DNA from: Endomychus coccineus
Taxonomy: Eukaryota; Arthropoda; Insecta; Coleoptera; Endomychidae
Direction: 5' to 3'
Length of the DNA: 64,000 nt
NCBI GenBank assembly: GCA_958510875.1
Contig: OY294067.1
Span: 265,334,180-265,398,179 of the forward strand
Shown: positions 23,301 to 38,300 of the stretch, piece after piece
Numbering within the stretch: position 1 is the stretch's first letter
Layout of the letters: every line of letters begins with the position of its first letter
Position numbers and translations under genes: made by a program
The notes under the pieces: generated by a model
What the model was told of the DNA's origin: nothing
What the model saw: the letters and a program-made list of their open reading frames with translations, nothing else
The model's database searches: none

Positions 23301-26300
23301 AAGAAAATAAATATTGGTATTTAACAAAAATAAAAACTAAGTATTTTTTATGTTACAATAGATAAACTATTCTATTTTCAAATACTAATTTATCAACGAG
23401 ACCCGCATCAGGACATTAGGATGGCAGGTGATCAAACTCAGTCTAATTTTTGTTGAATCCACACGTTTTTGTTTGTCACCGATTTATTTGCACCTCCCGC
23501 AGTTCAGTAACCAAAATGTTAAGACAGATTGAGTGATTGTGCCGAAAGGATCGCCTGATGCTTTCGCATAAGCCGATCAAGAGCGTGAGGCGCAGTCTGT
23601 CCAGGCTTAATGTACAGTAAGTCGGAGTCATCATAGGACCGCTATGTAGAAACCAACAACGTACTGTATGAGCCGAAAGGAGGAAAAACAGTACGAGCCG
23701 CAGTCTGGTAGTTGCGCGAGGTCGATTCTTTAGCACTATTTCTCTCTAAAATTGGCCAGATAGTTAGCGCACCGGATAGTGCGCGAAAGTGAGCGAATAG
23801 CGTCGATTATTTCGATGGTCCGCTCCGCTCTACAACTCGAAAACGACTTACAGTACATTGAATTTTTTTCAGTAAATTTCGAGCAGCATATCTAGTTTGT
23901 GTCAAAATTTCAAGTGGATTGCATTTACCATTTGGCCGCTTCACGAGAACATACATTTGCCAAATAACCCTACTAAATCAAGAAACAATTTCGTTCACTA
24001 CACAAACTGTCTTAATGAAATTAATTAAATTGTTTATTGACAGCACTTGGCCATAGTAGCAACCCTGATCTTAGAATACATTTTATGTCCGAATGTTTGT
24101 TCAGCTCTTACTTTATTTATATCTGAACATTAGTGTACCTAATAAGTAAATAGCATCAAAAACTTGAAAAGAAAAATCATTGTATTAAGATAATGTGACT
24201 TAGCCATATGTGTAATGTACGAGGGTAAGGTGAAAAGTCCTTGAAAATTGAAACAAGAAACGATTTATTTGGTCAAAACTGATTTTATTTCTCAACATAA
24301 TCTCCTTCGTCCAAAGTTTTTCTAATTTTTACATCCCTTTCAAATAATACGAAATCGACAATCCTTCAAAATATGACATCATCGTTGGAGTCAAATTTCT
24401 TTTCGCCGAGCCATTTCTTCAAGTTTGAGAATAGATAAAGATCGCAAGGGACCAAATCTGGAGAATATGGTGGATGACGAACCAATTCGTAGCGCAATTC
24501 ATGCAATTATATCATTGCGACTGCGGATCTATGCGCCGGCGTGTTGTTCTGTTGGAAGAGCACTTTTTTCTTTGCCAAATGCGACCGCTTTCGCTTCTAA
24601 TCGGCGTCGAATCGATGCAACAGCTCTTCGTTTTGCTCTTTTCAAGGTAATCGATATAGACGATACCATGTGAATTCCAAAAAACTATCGCCATGACTTT
24701 GTTGGCCGATAAACCCACTTTGGCTTCGATTCGCCAGGACAAGGTCACTGTTTCGACTGTTCTTTGGTCTCTGTTGTGTTGTGATGGATCCATGTTTTGT
24801 CCACAGTTACGAAACGGCGTGAAAATTTCTTCTTGGGTGTAAAACAGAATTGAATGACGTATCAGTCAGAAAATTCTAATGCGTTTTAGTTAAAGATGGT
24901 ACATCACAAATGTCACATCGGATTATGGGGTTTTCAGATATTATTATTGTCGGCTTTGACCGCTTGTTCTCGAAGCGACTCAGCTAGTGTTCCGAATTCT
25001 CCTTACCCCACCTACATGGTTCCTCGCAGTTCTTAACCTTATCTTTGAAACGATAATGATAAAAACAATAGGGTTTTTCTATCTTACCGAGACTAGACTG
25101 TGAACGCAAACGATTCTTTTGTCCCCGTGATAGGGAACGCGTATGTCTGTCAATTTTCGCCACAAGTTTTTTGTAAAGATTGACTATCAATGCTTCCGCT
25201 GATGGGTCAAGGATAGCGGCAGTACTTTTGCCGACCACAGCCTATCGGATTGACGAAACTCCCTGTGGTTGTTGAAAATCTTCTATTTTATCGGCCATTC
25301 TCGCAATTTTATCAAGATCAACTTCATCTGAAATGGAAAGAATGCAACATGCTTGTCCTGGGAGTTGTTCAATGAATAAAGTTTTGAGCACTGAAGCACT
25401 TACTCGGTCTCCAGCAAGATTGCGGAGCTCATCCAGATAGTGTGAGGGTTTTTTCCCTTCCGAATTCTGTCCTTGTAGAATTCTGCGCAGGCGGGATTCT
25501 TCTGATTCAGAAAATGCCGATATGATTTTTGATTTTATTGCTTCATATTTACCTTCATTAGGAGGATTTTTTTTCGCTAACGACAAAATATGAGGTGTGA
25601 ATTCTTTGTCCGCGTAGGTGATGATATATTCAAATTTTGTTTTGTCCTTTGTGATACCGTGAATATTGAACGCCGATTCCAGCTGAGCAAACCAAAACCC
25701 TGGATCATCGCGGAAAAAGGGAGGAAATTTGGTAATTCTCGATGCCATAATGCCGCCGATCTGCTCCTTCTTGTTCACCTCAAAGTCCGCCATTTCCGAG
25801 GATCACGTCGAGGTCACCAATTTATGGGGTTTTCTGATATTAAGTCAATCCCATAATAATTAAAACATTTAAAAAAATACATATTGACATTTCATTTTTA
25901 ATTATTATGGGATTGATTTAATATCAGAAAACCCCATAGGATTTTCGATTGTGGCGCCATCTTTTTTATTTTTCAGAGACTTTTCACTTTGCCCTGTATG
26001 CATGTTATAAGAGTTCGAAGTTCAATGTATGATAGTGAATTTTGAGATCAACATTATCCAACTGGTTGAAAACTTATTAATGAGAAAAGTCGTCAATATT
26101 AGCCTTTTCGCAATTACTAAACGATTGTGAATAAAACTAATCATTACAGAGGGCGCTAACCGCTAATATTTATTGAGTGAAGCGTCTAACAAAAAAGTTT
26201 TATAGCGAAAGTAATCAAATGCTAAAAAGAAAAATCTAAGCACTACCTGTGATTGCATAAGTAAACTAATAAAATCTAATTGAGATACAAGTTTGCTTTG

Positions 26301-29300
26301 TACTTCAAATTAGATAAAACAAATGGGTACCAACCTAACGTTGTATGCACTACTGTCCAAATACAAATAAATATCATGAAAAAACTAATAGTAGCAACAC
26401 CCTATTTGGAGGTGCCAAAATCATTCAAAAATACTAAGCATATGTGCAACTACAACTGTTGCTTGAAATGCTTAAAAGCAATTTAGGTGAATGCGCGATT
26501 GCTGGACTTCTTCTGCAAAATATCTTCATTTAGTCTTCAATTTGAATATTAGAAAAACAAATATCCACAAAACAGTTATAAAAGCATGTCCATAAAAGTT
26601 TCATCAAGTATTAGAAAGATAACACATAATTAGAAAATGGTTTAGACCAGAAACATTTATCAAATCATAATTAAATTTCAACAAAACATCTAGTGAGAAT
26701 ACTGACCCGCTCAATCAATATTTGTATAAATCTCACCCTCAAAACGATTATTTCAAACAACTTGCGATTCATGGTGAATGGTAACTAGATTCATGCATAA
26801 TACAATAACAGTATTCAATCAAATCAGACAATAAACTTACCAAATTCAAGTACTCCAGCTTCTGATTAAGTTTGAATTAAAAGAAGGATTATTTATAAAT
26901 ATATGTATATATTATATGAATAAATTATATTATTGCGTACTTACCATCGGGGAATGATCGGATTGGTGGCTGCTGTCTGTGATAGAAATGTCACTAGTAC
27001 CATGACGGGAGCTACCTGAACTAGTCAGCCGAGATCTGCGTGGTGGAGATTCGATTCTGATGGCACTAGAATCACCCATCAATATCCTGTAACTCCTCAT
27101 AAGTACTTCATACACTTCATCCAAAATCTGATCTGCTAATTGTGCAGCAACCATCAAATTCAATTCCCTAAAAATTAGTTTTTAATACATGACAAAGATT
27201 TATTCTCATTTACAAAACGGAAAATCCAATTAAAAAAGAAAAAATACACATGCAAAATTCCTATGTTCCTAGTTCAATTCAAGGCTTTTGTACCCGTTTC
27301 ACGGAAGCACCCTGTTTAAAAGATCATTCTCAGAGAAAATACTAAATTCGGTTCAGAGTTACAAATTTTCATGTGAAGTTGGAAATAATTTTAAGATCTG
27401 ACAGATTCGAAACGGATGTTCTTTCATGAAACATGCACAAATAATTCTGATTTTTATTCAAATTTGATGTCAATCGACGTTTTTCTCAACTCTAGTTTCC
27501 AGTTGCTAGGAAGAATTTTGTTCCTTTACAATTATTAACGATTTTAATAAAGCAGAAAATAGTAGCTGTTGATAGAAATGATCCAACTTTTGAGATCATT
27601 CTACAAGTCATAGCCTGTAGTAACAATAATTACAAATTTGATGTCAATCGACATTTTTCAACTCTAGTTTCCAGTCACTAGGAAGAATTTTGTTCCTTTA
27701 CCATTATTAACGATTTTAGCAAAGCAGAAAATAGTAGCTGTTAATAGAAATGATCCAACTTTTGAGATCATCCTACAAGTCATAGCCTGTAGTAACAATA
27801 ATTACAAATTCGATGTCGATCGACATTTTTCAACTCTAGTTCCCAGTCACTAGGAAGAATTTTGTTCCTTTACCATTATTAACGATTTTAGCAAAGCAAG
27901 AAAATAGAAATGATCCAACTTTTGAGATCATTTTACAAGTCATAGCCTGTAGTAACAATAATTACAAATTTGATGTCAATCGACATTTTTCAACTCTAGT
28001 TTCCAGTCACTAAGAAGAATTTTGTTCCTTTACCATTATTAAAGATTTTAGCAAAGCAGAAAATAGTAGCTGTTAATAGAAATGATCCAACTTTTGAGAT
28101 CATTCTACAAGTCATAGCCTGTAGTAACAATAATTACAAATTCGATATCAATCGACCTTTTTCAACTCTACTTTCCAGTCACTAGGAAGAATTTTGTTCC
28201 TTTACCATTATTAACGATTTTAGCAAAGCAAGAAAATAGTAGCTGTTAATAGAAATGATCCAACTTTTGAGATCATTTTACAAGTCATAGCCTGTAGTAA
28301 CAATAATTACAAAATTTGATGTCAATCGACATTTTTCAACTCTAGTTTCCAGTCACTAAGAAGAATTTTGTTCCTTTACCATTATTAACGATTTTAGCAA
28401 AGCAGAAAATAGTAGCTGTTAATAGAAATGATCCAACTTTTGAGATCATTCTACAAGTCATAGCCTGTAGTAACAATAATTACAAATTCGATATCAATCG
28501 ACATTTTTCAACTCTACTTTCCAGTCACTAGGAAGAATTTTGTTCCTTTACCATTATTAACGATTTGAGCAAAGCAGAAAATAGTAGCTGTTAATAGAAA
28601 TGATCCAACTTTTGAGATCATTTTACAAGTCATAGCCTGTAGTAACAAACAAATTTGATGTCAATCGACATTTTTCAACTCTAGTTTCCAGTCACTAGGA
28701 AGAATTTTGTTCCTTTACCATTATTAACGATTTTAGCAAAGCAAGAAAATAGTAGCGGGTCATAGAAATGATCCAACTTTTGAAATCATTCTAAAAGTCA
28801 TAGCCTGTAGTAACAATATCGACATTTTTCAACTCTAGTTCCCAGTCACTAGGAAGAATTTTGTTCCTTTACCATTATTAACGATTTTAGCAAAGCAAGA
28901 AAATAGTAGCTGTTCATAGAAATGATCCAACTTTTGAAATCATTCTAAAAGTCATAGCCTGTAGTAACAATAATTACAAATTTGATGTCAATCGACATTT
29001 TTCAACTCTAGTTTCCAGTCACTAGGAAGAATTTTGTTCCTTTACCATTATTAACGATTTTATCAAAGCAGAAAATAGTAGCTGTTCATAGAAATGATCC
29101 AACTTTTGAAATCATTCCTCAAGTCACAGCCTGTAGCGACAATAGTTACTTAATAAAGTTCCTAGATTTGTTTTCTACAGTTGGTATTACTGAAGATCCT
29201 CAGCTCTATGGTTAGGAAATATCTGATTCTATGTTAAACCTTGATTGTCATTTGTCGTTGACAACTAGAAATTTGGTTATGAACTTTAATTGTAAATCAA

Positions 29301-32300
29301 AGAAGTTGAAGCTCATGTTGACATTGGCACAATGCAAAATCCTACGGATCGAAGTGCGCCAAACATTTTAATCACTGGATCACCTGGAGTTGGTAAATCT
29401 ACATTATGTAAAACGTTATCAGAAATGACTGGTTTGGAATGGTTAGAAATATCAAAGTTGGCAAAAGAAAATAATTGTTTGGGAGAGTTCGACAATGTGT
29501 ACCAGTGTCCAGTAATAGACGAAGATAAACTTCTAGACGGATTAGAGGATACTATGAGTCGAGGAGGAAACATTGTTGATTATCATTCTTGTGAATTCTT
29601 TCCTGAAAGATGGTTCGATATTGTGTTTGTGTTACGTACAGACAACACAGCTCTTTATGATCGCTTAGTCAATCGAGGTTATACTGGAAAGAAGTTGGAA
29701 GATAATGTCGACTGTGAAATATTTGAGACCATTCTAGAAGAAGCAAAGACATCTTATAATGAAGAAATCGTACATCAATTAAAAAGCAATGATGCTGAAC
29801 AACTAGATGAAAATATAAAGAGAATATGCCTATGGATTCAACAATGGTTTGAAAATATGCAACAAAGTTAGTGCTATGCATGTCTGAATACCCCGAACTT
29901 TATTTGAACCCAAGTGATTTGTTTCAATTGTTAATTTATTAACATAAGATGCGATGTATATAATTATTAAAATCTAGTTAATTTAGACTCGACATTAATG
30001 TTCTGATGTCAGATACAAAATGGATTTGAAATATAAACTGTTTGTAAGATATTTTCTTCTTAACTTACAAATCGTAGGTAGCGTGGAAGATTTAAAACGC
30101 ATTAGAATCTAAGAAATTGTAATTGATTACTCACTGAACTCTATTCATGATGTCAATTCCAGCCTGTTGTTTTATACATGTTGTAACAAAATCTAATGGG
30201 ATCTGTTTCTTGTTCTTACATTCCTTTTTAATTTCTTGTACAATCTGATCGTCATGTAACACATAAGGACATTGTTCTTTACAACACTTTAACATCCTCT
30301 CGGTGGTGGCCTGAAAGTATAGAAAACTTCAGTGACGAGGAAAAAACTATTCAGTTTTCAACCTGTGGTTATCTCCATTGCTCATAGACCGTTTCACAAT
30401 GTTCTGTATAGAATGCATATCTATCAACAGAGGCAGTGGCGTAGTGAGGGGGGGGGGGGAACTGCCCCGGGCGCCGGATCCAGGGAGCGCCAAATTTGGA
30501 AATGTCTAAGTTTATAAAAATCTGTCGGAAAAAAATTTCAGGGAAAAGAAATTCACAATAAAAATTTAGGGCGCACAGCTATCTGAACAGCAGGATAACA
30601 TTCTTCCCGTAACTTCAGGCATCTGTCATCACTTTCTTCGGCAGTATAGAGGCTTTGTACGTGTTCTTCTCTCAGTCAACTATATGGTGGGACTTGTTGA
30701 AAAGAGCAGTGAAGAGAACAGTGAAACAGGAATTTCAAACCAGATGGAGTGCTAGGTATGACGCTGTCAGTGTCGTCTTTGAACATCTGGATTCGGATCT
30801 GCTCGAAAATCGAGAATTGACGCCGGAAACTAGAAATGAAGCGGGAAGCCTTGCACACAGAATGCTGACGTTCGACTTTCTCAGCCTTCTCTACTTTTGG
30901 GACCAAGTTTTGCGGAGAATTGAACGCGTTCAAAAAAGACTGCAAGATCCTGCAGTGAATTTTGCAGATGCTGCCAACGACCTCGACTCTTCAACACGAC
31001 TTAGCACACATTCGAGGCGATTTGTATACTGCCGCGATTGCAGACGTCGCCGAATGCCTGGAGAGTTAGCTGAAGATGCAGGCGTTTCAGCAGAGGAGGA
31101 AAACGTCGCGTTTTGGCAAACGCTATTGATAGGCTGCAGGTTGAGTTCGACAATCGTTTCCAGCGTCTTCGTGATTTGAACAAGAAGTTTGGCTTCCTCT
31201 TGAATGTTGCAGAGTTGATGAGTGGTTCAGATTTCGATTACGTGGAAAAACAGTGTGAAAGTTTCGGAGAATTGTACGCTACTTCAGCAGGTTGAAGTTA
31301 ATATTAACTTATCTGCGGGCATCGATGGAGCAACAAAGATTGTCGGATTTAGTTAGCTCTGTTGAGTATAGAGAAGGAGACTCTCGAATCGATTGATGCA
31401 TCACTCATTCATTATTCGGTAATACATTGTAGAAATCGACCAAAATTTGTTATTAGAGGGTTTTTGGGGTAGCTGAACACGAATATGTCAAAAAATCATA
31501 TAATGTACCTGTGGACCAGGAACTCTTGGTTGCGAGGGTCATCCACGACGTTTTTTCGAAATTTGCTTGGAAATTGAACCACAATGTTTACTCGGGGGTT
31601 TTCGAGGTCGTTGAACACGATTCTGATATTGAGAAAATTCCACAATATACTTGGAGGCCAGGGTGTTGTGGTTATCTAGGTCATCTCTAGGACAGGTGAA
31701 TGAGTTTTCATAAATAAAATTGGTTGTACAATAAAGTTGATGAATTTATATTTACGCGATATAATAAAAAATGATAAGAATAGATGGACAGGTAATTGAG
31801 TTTTCATCAAAACGCATTGAATTCTATCATTGAGGAGTGTGTAAGTTCATGAATACGTTGATGAGAATATTCGTCAATTTTTTTGGAAATTCAAATTGAA
31901 CGTCAAGTCAAAGATATTTTATATTTGAAATATTGTGATATTTGAAAAGATTTTATTTTTAAGCGAGTAATCAAAAATGTACACCTATGTATAATTGAAA
32001 AAAAAATTAATAGTATAATAAAGTTAGGTATTCTGTAATTTGTAAGTATATACATATAATATAGACAGAAGTATATGACAATAAGATAAACAAATGACTG
32101 CAGAAAATTCATTAAATTCAATGACTAAAATAATTGTTATGTAAAAAATATATTTATTTAAAAAAATCTTGATCTATTAAATGGAAAAAATGTATTTTAC
32201 ACGTTTTTTTTTTTTTAAATCCATTCTCTCAAATATTATTATTATTCTATTTAATCATAGAAATTTTTGTATATTGAATGAATTTAAATTCGACAATTTT

Positions 32301-35300
32301 ATGATAAAATCAATTTTATTTATGAAAACTCACTTGTCCATCAATTTTTATCATATTTTATCATATCGATAATATATAAATTCATTAACTTTATCGTACA
32401 ACCAATTTTATTTATGAAAACTCATTCACCTGTCCAACAGATGACCTAGACAACCAGGACACCCTAACCTCCAGGTACATTGTGGAATTTTTTCAATATC
32501 AGAATCGTGTTTAGCGACCAGGAAAACCCCCTGAGTAAATATTTTCATTCAATTTCGGAAAAACCTCGTAGATGACCATCACAACTAGAACTTCCTGGTC
32601 CCCAGATACATAATATGGATTTTTGACATCATATTCGTGTTCGATAACCCCGAAAACCCTCGGGTAACAAATTTGGTTGGATTTCCACAATGTATTACCG
32701 AATAATGATTTTTTTATTTGCTTCAAAAATTGCACATGAAAAAATGCATTTTTTCGATGCAGAAATGCAGTTTCTCATTTGTATAAGATCGTAAAAGTGG
32801 GGCAAATGGAGTAAATGCATCAAGGAATCGGATGCAAAAAACCGCATTTCGATCCATCTTACTGCACAAATTTTGGACCTAAAATGTTATATTTCCTCGA
32901 CTAATAACTTTCAATGTAATGACATAGGGTATAATTTAACTTTTTATCATCATTTGCAATATATTTTCGGTTCTTACGAGAGATATCAAAATATATGATT
33001 AATCGAAAAATAAAATTGGCCTAGTTGGTAGGATTAAACGGAAGTGGGATCTAAAAACTGAACATTTGTCTTCAATTGGATTATAGGAAAAATCAATAGT
33101 ATGTAAGCAGTCCCCAGGATTCATTTTCAGAGAATTTTAAAATTTATGAATAAGATCGGATTTCAAATTAATTACGAGAGAAAATTTCGTGATCTATGGA
33201 TCACAGTTCATTATTATTTATTGCTCTGAAAAATGAACGTTCTCAATGGATTTACAACAAGTAAAGTTGAACTCAACGACTCAAGGCATTTAAATAGGAA
33301 AACCTATAAATATTAAAATTCTCACCTGAAGATAATCGGAAATACTTCCATGAATATCATTGGCAACTTGCTGTAGCTTAGCTTCCACCGGATGACCGTC
33401 GTCCCTATGCTGTGCTACTTCTTGCAATCGTACAAGAAGTTGTCTGGCGTTTTCGGCATCTTGAATCACACCAACCGCATGATTGATATCGTTGTTGCTA
33501 GCGATAGATTCTGCTACCAGATTTTTGATCGCATCCTGCGTCTGATTGACCAACCTATCTAATGCTTGTTGTTTCGAGGTCAACAGAAATCCCGGTTGAA
33601 GGGGTAGAGGTTTCATGGAATCGGTTTTATACGAAACGTTTCTGTGTAACAAGTCTTGAATTTTTTTCAAAATCGTATCGGTCTTTTCCGCGTTTGCTTT
33701 CATACAGGGTGTGATGTCGAAAATGGGAAAAGGCATATATTGCACGGTTCTGTTGCTATCTAGAGCATAGGCCAAGTCATGATACCCTTGAAGTGTAACA
33801 CTGTTCCTATCGAATATGATTGTTTTCAGCTTATTATTAATTTGTAAAGCTTTGGCCAGTAAGCGAGCACCTCCGTCTCCGATCAAATTGCCACTAATAT
33901 CTAAAGTTTCTAATGACTTATTATCTCCTAAAGCGTTCAGGAGATGAAACATGTCAGAACGTAGCCTACAGTCTGGAATAATGAGCGATTGTAAAAGGCA
34001 TTCATCATCTTGTATAACCTGTACGACAGCATCCATGATGGTGGACATGTGTTTTTTCATGGTACGCGCCATGCTTAAATGTCTAAGTGACTTATTCTTA
34101 CTTATTGCTAATACTACGATCGCCAAATCACTATCCATATCTAAAAAAAATCAACGATCAAGAATTTATCTGGAAAGAAGGAAAGTTAATCTCATCAAGC
34201 ATCGACAATCTTAACATACATTCACACATTAAACGCTGAAGTTTTCGTAATAATTTTGTTACTTACTATTATCGGAAATATCTAGACTAGAAATGCACCT
34301 AACGCCATGAACACAAGATTCCAAAACATGAGCACCCTGGCTTCCTAATCCGTTATTGCTTATATCTAAACTCATATCTTTGGTAAATTCATTGCACGCT
34401 AATCCTAATAATAAGTTCCTGAAACACATCAACATTAGGAGGTACAGACATAAATATCTGTTTCTGGACTCAAGAAACACAAACATAAATGGTATAAAAT
34501 ATAATATTACACTATGTAACAAAATTCAACTTTTTGTTCTGCCTAACCTTTTCGATGTTTGCTTTCAAGTCTACATCTATTTTGAATAATTAAAAGTCAC
34601 CTTAGAAGTAGAAAAGTTTGCCTTTGCGCCCAGGGCAAATTTTTTTCCAAAAGTAAAACTTCGTTGTGAATATCCTGGAATAACTTTTTATAAACTTGAC
34701 TCAGCACCAGTCTATGATATATCAAATTATTCGCAATTGTGTGAGGTGAGATAAACAGTTTAAAATCGCATATGTAAGACTGTTTGGCTGCTATTTGCAG
34801 AAAAGTAAAAAAAAACGCAAAATTTTTATCAAATTTGACGTAAAAATCACCAAATAAAAAAATCGTAGAGCCAAATACAGTTTTTTTGCGATTTGTATCT
34901 GTAGAGTGACTCATTGATTGATACCATTCCGAAGTACATATGGACTTTCACTAAAAAGTTATAGCGCATTAACCGATTAGATTTCGTGAAAATTCTCACA
35001 AATTAAACCCACCAAGGCCCAGGCAAAACGCAGCCAAACTAATTACGCAGTTCATAGCAAAAGTGGAAACAAAATCACCCGTTTTTTTGTTTTGGCCAAA
35101 TTTATTGTTTAATGAATGATTGTTTAAATAATAAACAATCATTTATTAATGAGCGTCTTAACAATATACAATTGCTGAGTTTGCGACAAAAAGTCTGTAG
35201 GTCATAGTAATTTTGTTCGCTGAGTCGATTGGCACCCTCAAATAGACGAAATTTTGTTGATTTATAACAATTGTTTGAACAATGATTGTTTGAACAATGA

Positions 35301-38300
35301 TTGTTTAAACAATCAATTTGGCTAAACAAAAAGACGGGTACTTTTTTTTGCATTCATTCTATGATCTGCGTAGTTAGTTTCATTTTTTTGCACTTTCCTG
35401 AGCATGGATCTAACGGACTTTTCAACAGCTGAATTGTTTATTAGCGTTTTAACAATAAACAATTGTGCAAAATGCGATAAGTTCATATCTCGTAGTAATT
35501 TGGTCTTCTAAGCTAACGGCACTCTTCAATCGAAAGAATTCCGATGATTTTTTACAATTGTTTAAACAATTATTTTGGATGTGGTTGTGGAATCTTACTT
35601 TACGTTTGAAATAATTATGTCACTGTCACACTGACATCATCAATAACCTACAAATTTCATACCTATTTATTTCAGTTGTAAAACAATAATGAACTACAAA
35701 TTATGAAATAATTATGTGAACTTTGAACCTTTTCAGAGGTCGTGATAGCCACAATCCGGGTCAAAAACTGTTTTGAAATAGTTGATTTTCCGTAAATCGA
35801 ATGACGTTCACGTGAGAAGCCCGTAGCACGCGAGTTAGAAAAGTGTAAACTGGTTGTACCTAATACGGCTTTACGACGACTTTTCGCGTGCCGTTTTCGC
35901 TCCATGTAGTTAGATTCAGTATCGGACCGTGCCCGACGGCCCTTCTTTTTTCGATAAATGTCCATTAAATAGGAAAACTTAATTAAAACAGTTTGAGCTA
36001 TTCTCACATCTCAGCTACGCGCGTCTAACGTGCGACGTACCAAAGGAAATTTTCTCGCGACTAAAATATACACGAAGCGGGTAAAAGCTAGCGGCCCATA
36101 GCCAAAAACACTTTATTACAACTGGCGCCGGTCGCACGGGGCAAGAAACGGCCCCAAATTAACAAGACCGAGGTGAAATGTATAAAGTCTAACTTACGCG
36201 CAGCGAGCTCCTCGAGGCATATGTCAAAATGATTTCGTTCGTAGCTAATTACATAGGACGTCTGGCGTTCATGCAATTATGTTTTTAGATAATTCGCACC
36301 TTCTAATTTCGATAGGCCACGTGAAAATCCCGGAGTCCAAAGCGCTAAAGACTTCTGAGTGTTACAATATTCGTATAAAATTGCGAAATTTCGCACTTTA
36401 GAAACTTCAAATTAATTATGACATAATTATTTCAAACGTAAAGTAAGACACACGTTTTAGATTCCACAACCACCCTTGACCAAGATAATTTTTGATATCC
36501 CGGTACTTCGGAATATTATCAATCTCTTCGTTATGAGTCACTCTACAGATACAAATCGCGAAAAAAGGGTATTTGGATTTGAATTTGGTTCTACGATTTT
36601 TTATTTGGCGATTTTTACGTCAAATTTGATGAAAATTTTGCGTTTTTTTCTACTTTTCTGCAAATAGGAGCCAAACAGTCTTACATATGCAACTTTTAAC
36701 TGTTTATCTCACTTCTTCACACAATTGCGAATAATTTGATATATCATAGACTGGTGCTGAGTCAAGTTTATAAAAAGTTATTCCAGGATATTCACAGCGA
36801 AGTTTTACTTTTGGAAAAATATTCGCCCTGAGCGCAAAAGCAAACTTTTTAACTTCTAAGGTGGCTTTTGATTATTCGAAACAGATGTAGAATCGAACGC
36901 AAACATCGAGAAGGTTAGGCAGAAAAGTGTGTTATATAGTGTTATCAAAAGAAATTATGACGATCTATGTATCTATTGAAACCTATCAATCTACAACAAA
37001 TTCAGACTTTCTATTCCTCAATTTAAGCTACAATTATCAATACTTACTTCAAAGCTTCCTGCGGAAGTTTACAATGTGACATATTGAGTGACTTTAGCGT
37101 CAAGGTAGTGCTGAAAAACTGCTTAAAATACATGGAAAACGTTTGACCATCTTTACTTTTCTTACTGCTAAATGGATTTTTCGAAACATTCAAGTGAACT
37201 AAATTTGTTGTGCATCCTTTCACCAACGCAGGAAACAGCTGAAAAATTCAATTACGAACCAAACATTATTAAACTTACAACTTGGAATCACTTAGATAAT
37301 GGATAAACATGACAAATTCCGGCTAAGAATTACATCAAAAATACTTACGTTTTCAAGCACAACATCAGTGGAAGATATATCAATAAACTGTAACGCATTA
37401 CGAGTAGATAAAAATAATTGTAAATTCTGGAAAAATAATGTTGTTAGTGTTTCAATAACTTCTACAATTTTCACATCTTACAGTTATGTCATCTTTGAGG
37501 TTATTGCCACTTAAATTAAGATAAGTCAGTGTGCTAACCATTCTATCATTACTAGAGAATGTAGTTGATAATTGATTGATAGCTTTCGAACTCAGCCCAC
37601 AATGCGCTAGATTCAAATGTACAAGCCCCTTGTTGAGCTTTGAAAGACAATCTTTCAGATAAATAGCACCTAAAATAGAAAAAAAAATATTGATAAACCT
37701 CCGACTACCCTCCTAATTGGTATGTTTGTGGTTTTCCTTATCATGTAATATTGTGAGATATCAAAATATAAGATTAATCGAAAAAGAAAATTGGCGTAGT
37801 TGGTGGGATTGAGCGTTTCTTTAACGTCACAGTTGCCGTCATTAGTGGTCACATAAATACGGAATAAAAACGGATAGTAGATTACAATTAAAAAGAACAT
37901 ATTTTTTAAAATTGAAATAAGCCGCACCAATCATTGAAGGTTATTAGAGATTAATACATAGTATGTCTACAGTGTTTGATTTTGTTAATGATGCCTATGG
38001 ACTTCAGATATTTAATAAGATTTTTAAAGTAATTTCTATGGAGATCATTTGATAGTCCATAGGTTTCCCTTTTGTGGGAATAAGTTTATATTTTTATGAA
38101 TATAAATCGAATTTATGGAAAATAATCATAGTAGGTATGGTTAATCAAACTACCGGATAATAATCCTTGGAAAATCCAGAATGGCATAATAAGACATAAG
38201 ACATGTGTCGTCAAATTAAGCATTAATTTAGTGACGCATGTTAAAAAAACGCTCAGCAGTGTATCGTTTCAAAAATGGGATCTAAAAACTGAACCTACCT

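Noticed and set aside
27455..29148. CRISPR-like repeat array
   Set aside because: Units are contiguous 172-bp tandem copies without spacers, in a eukaryotic intron.
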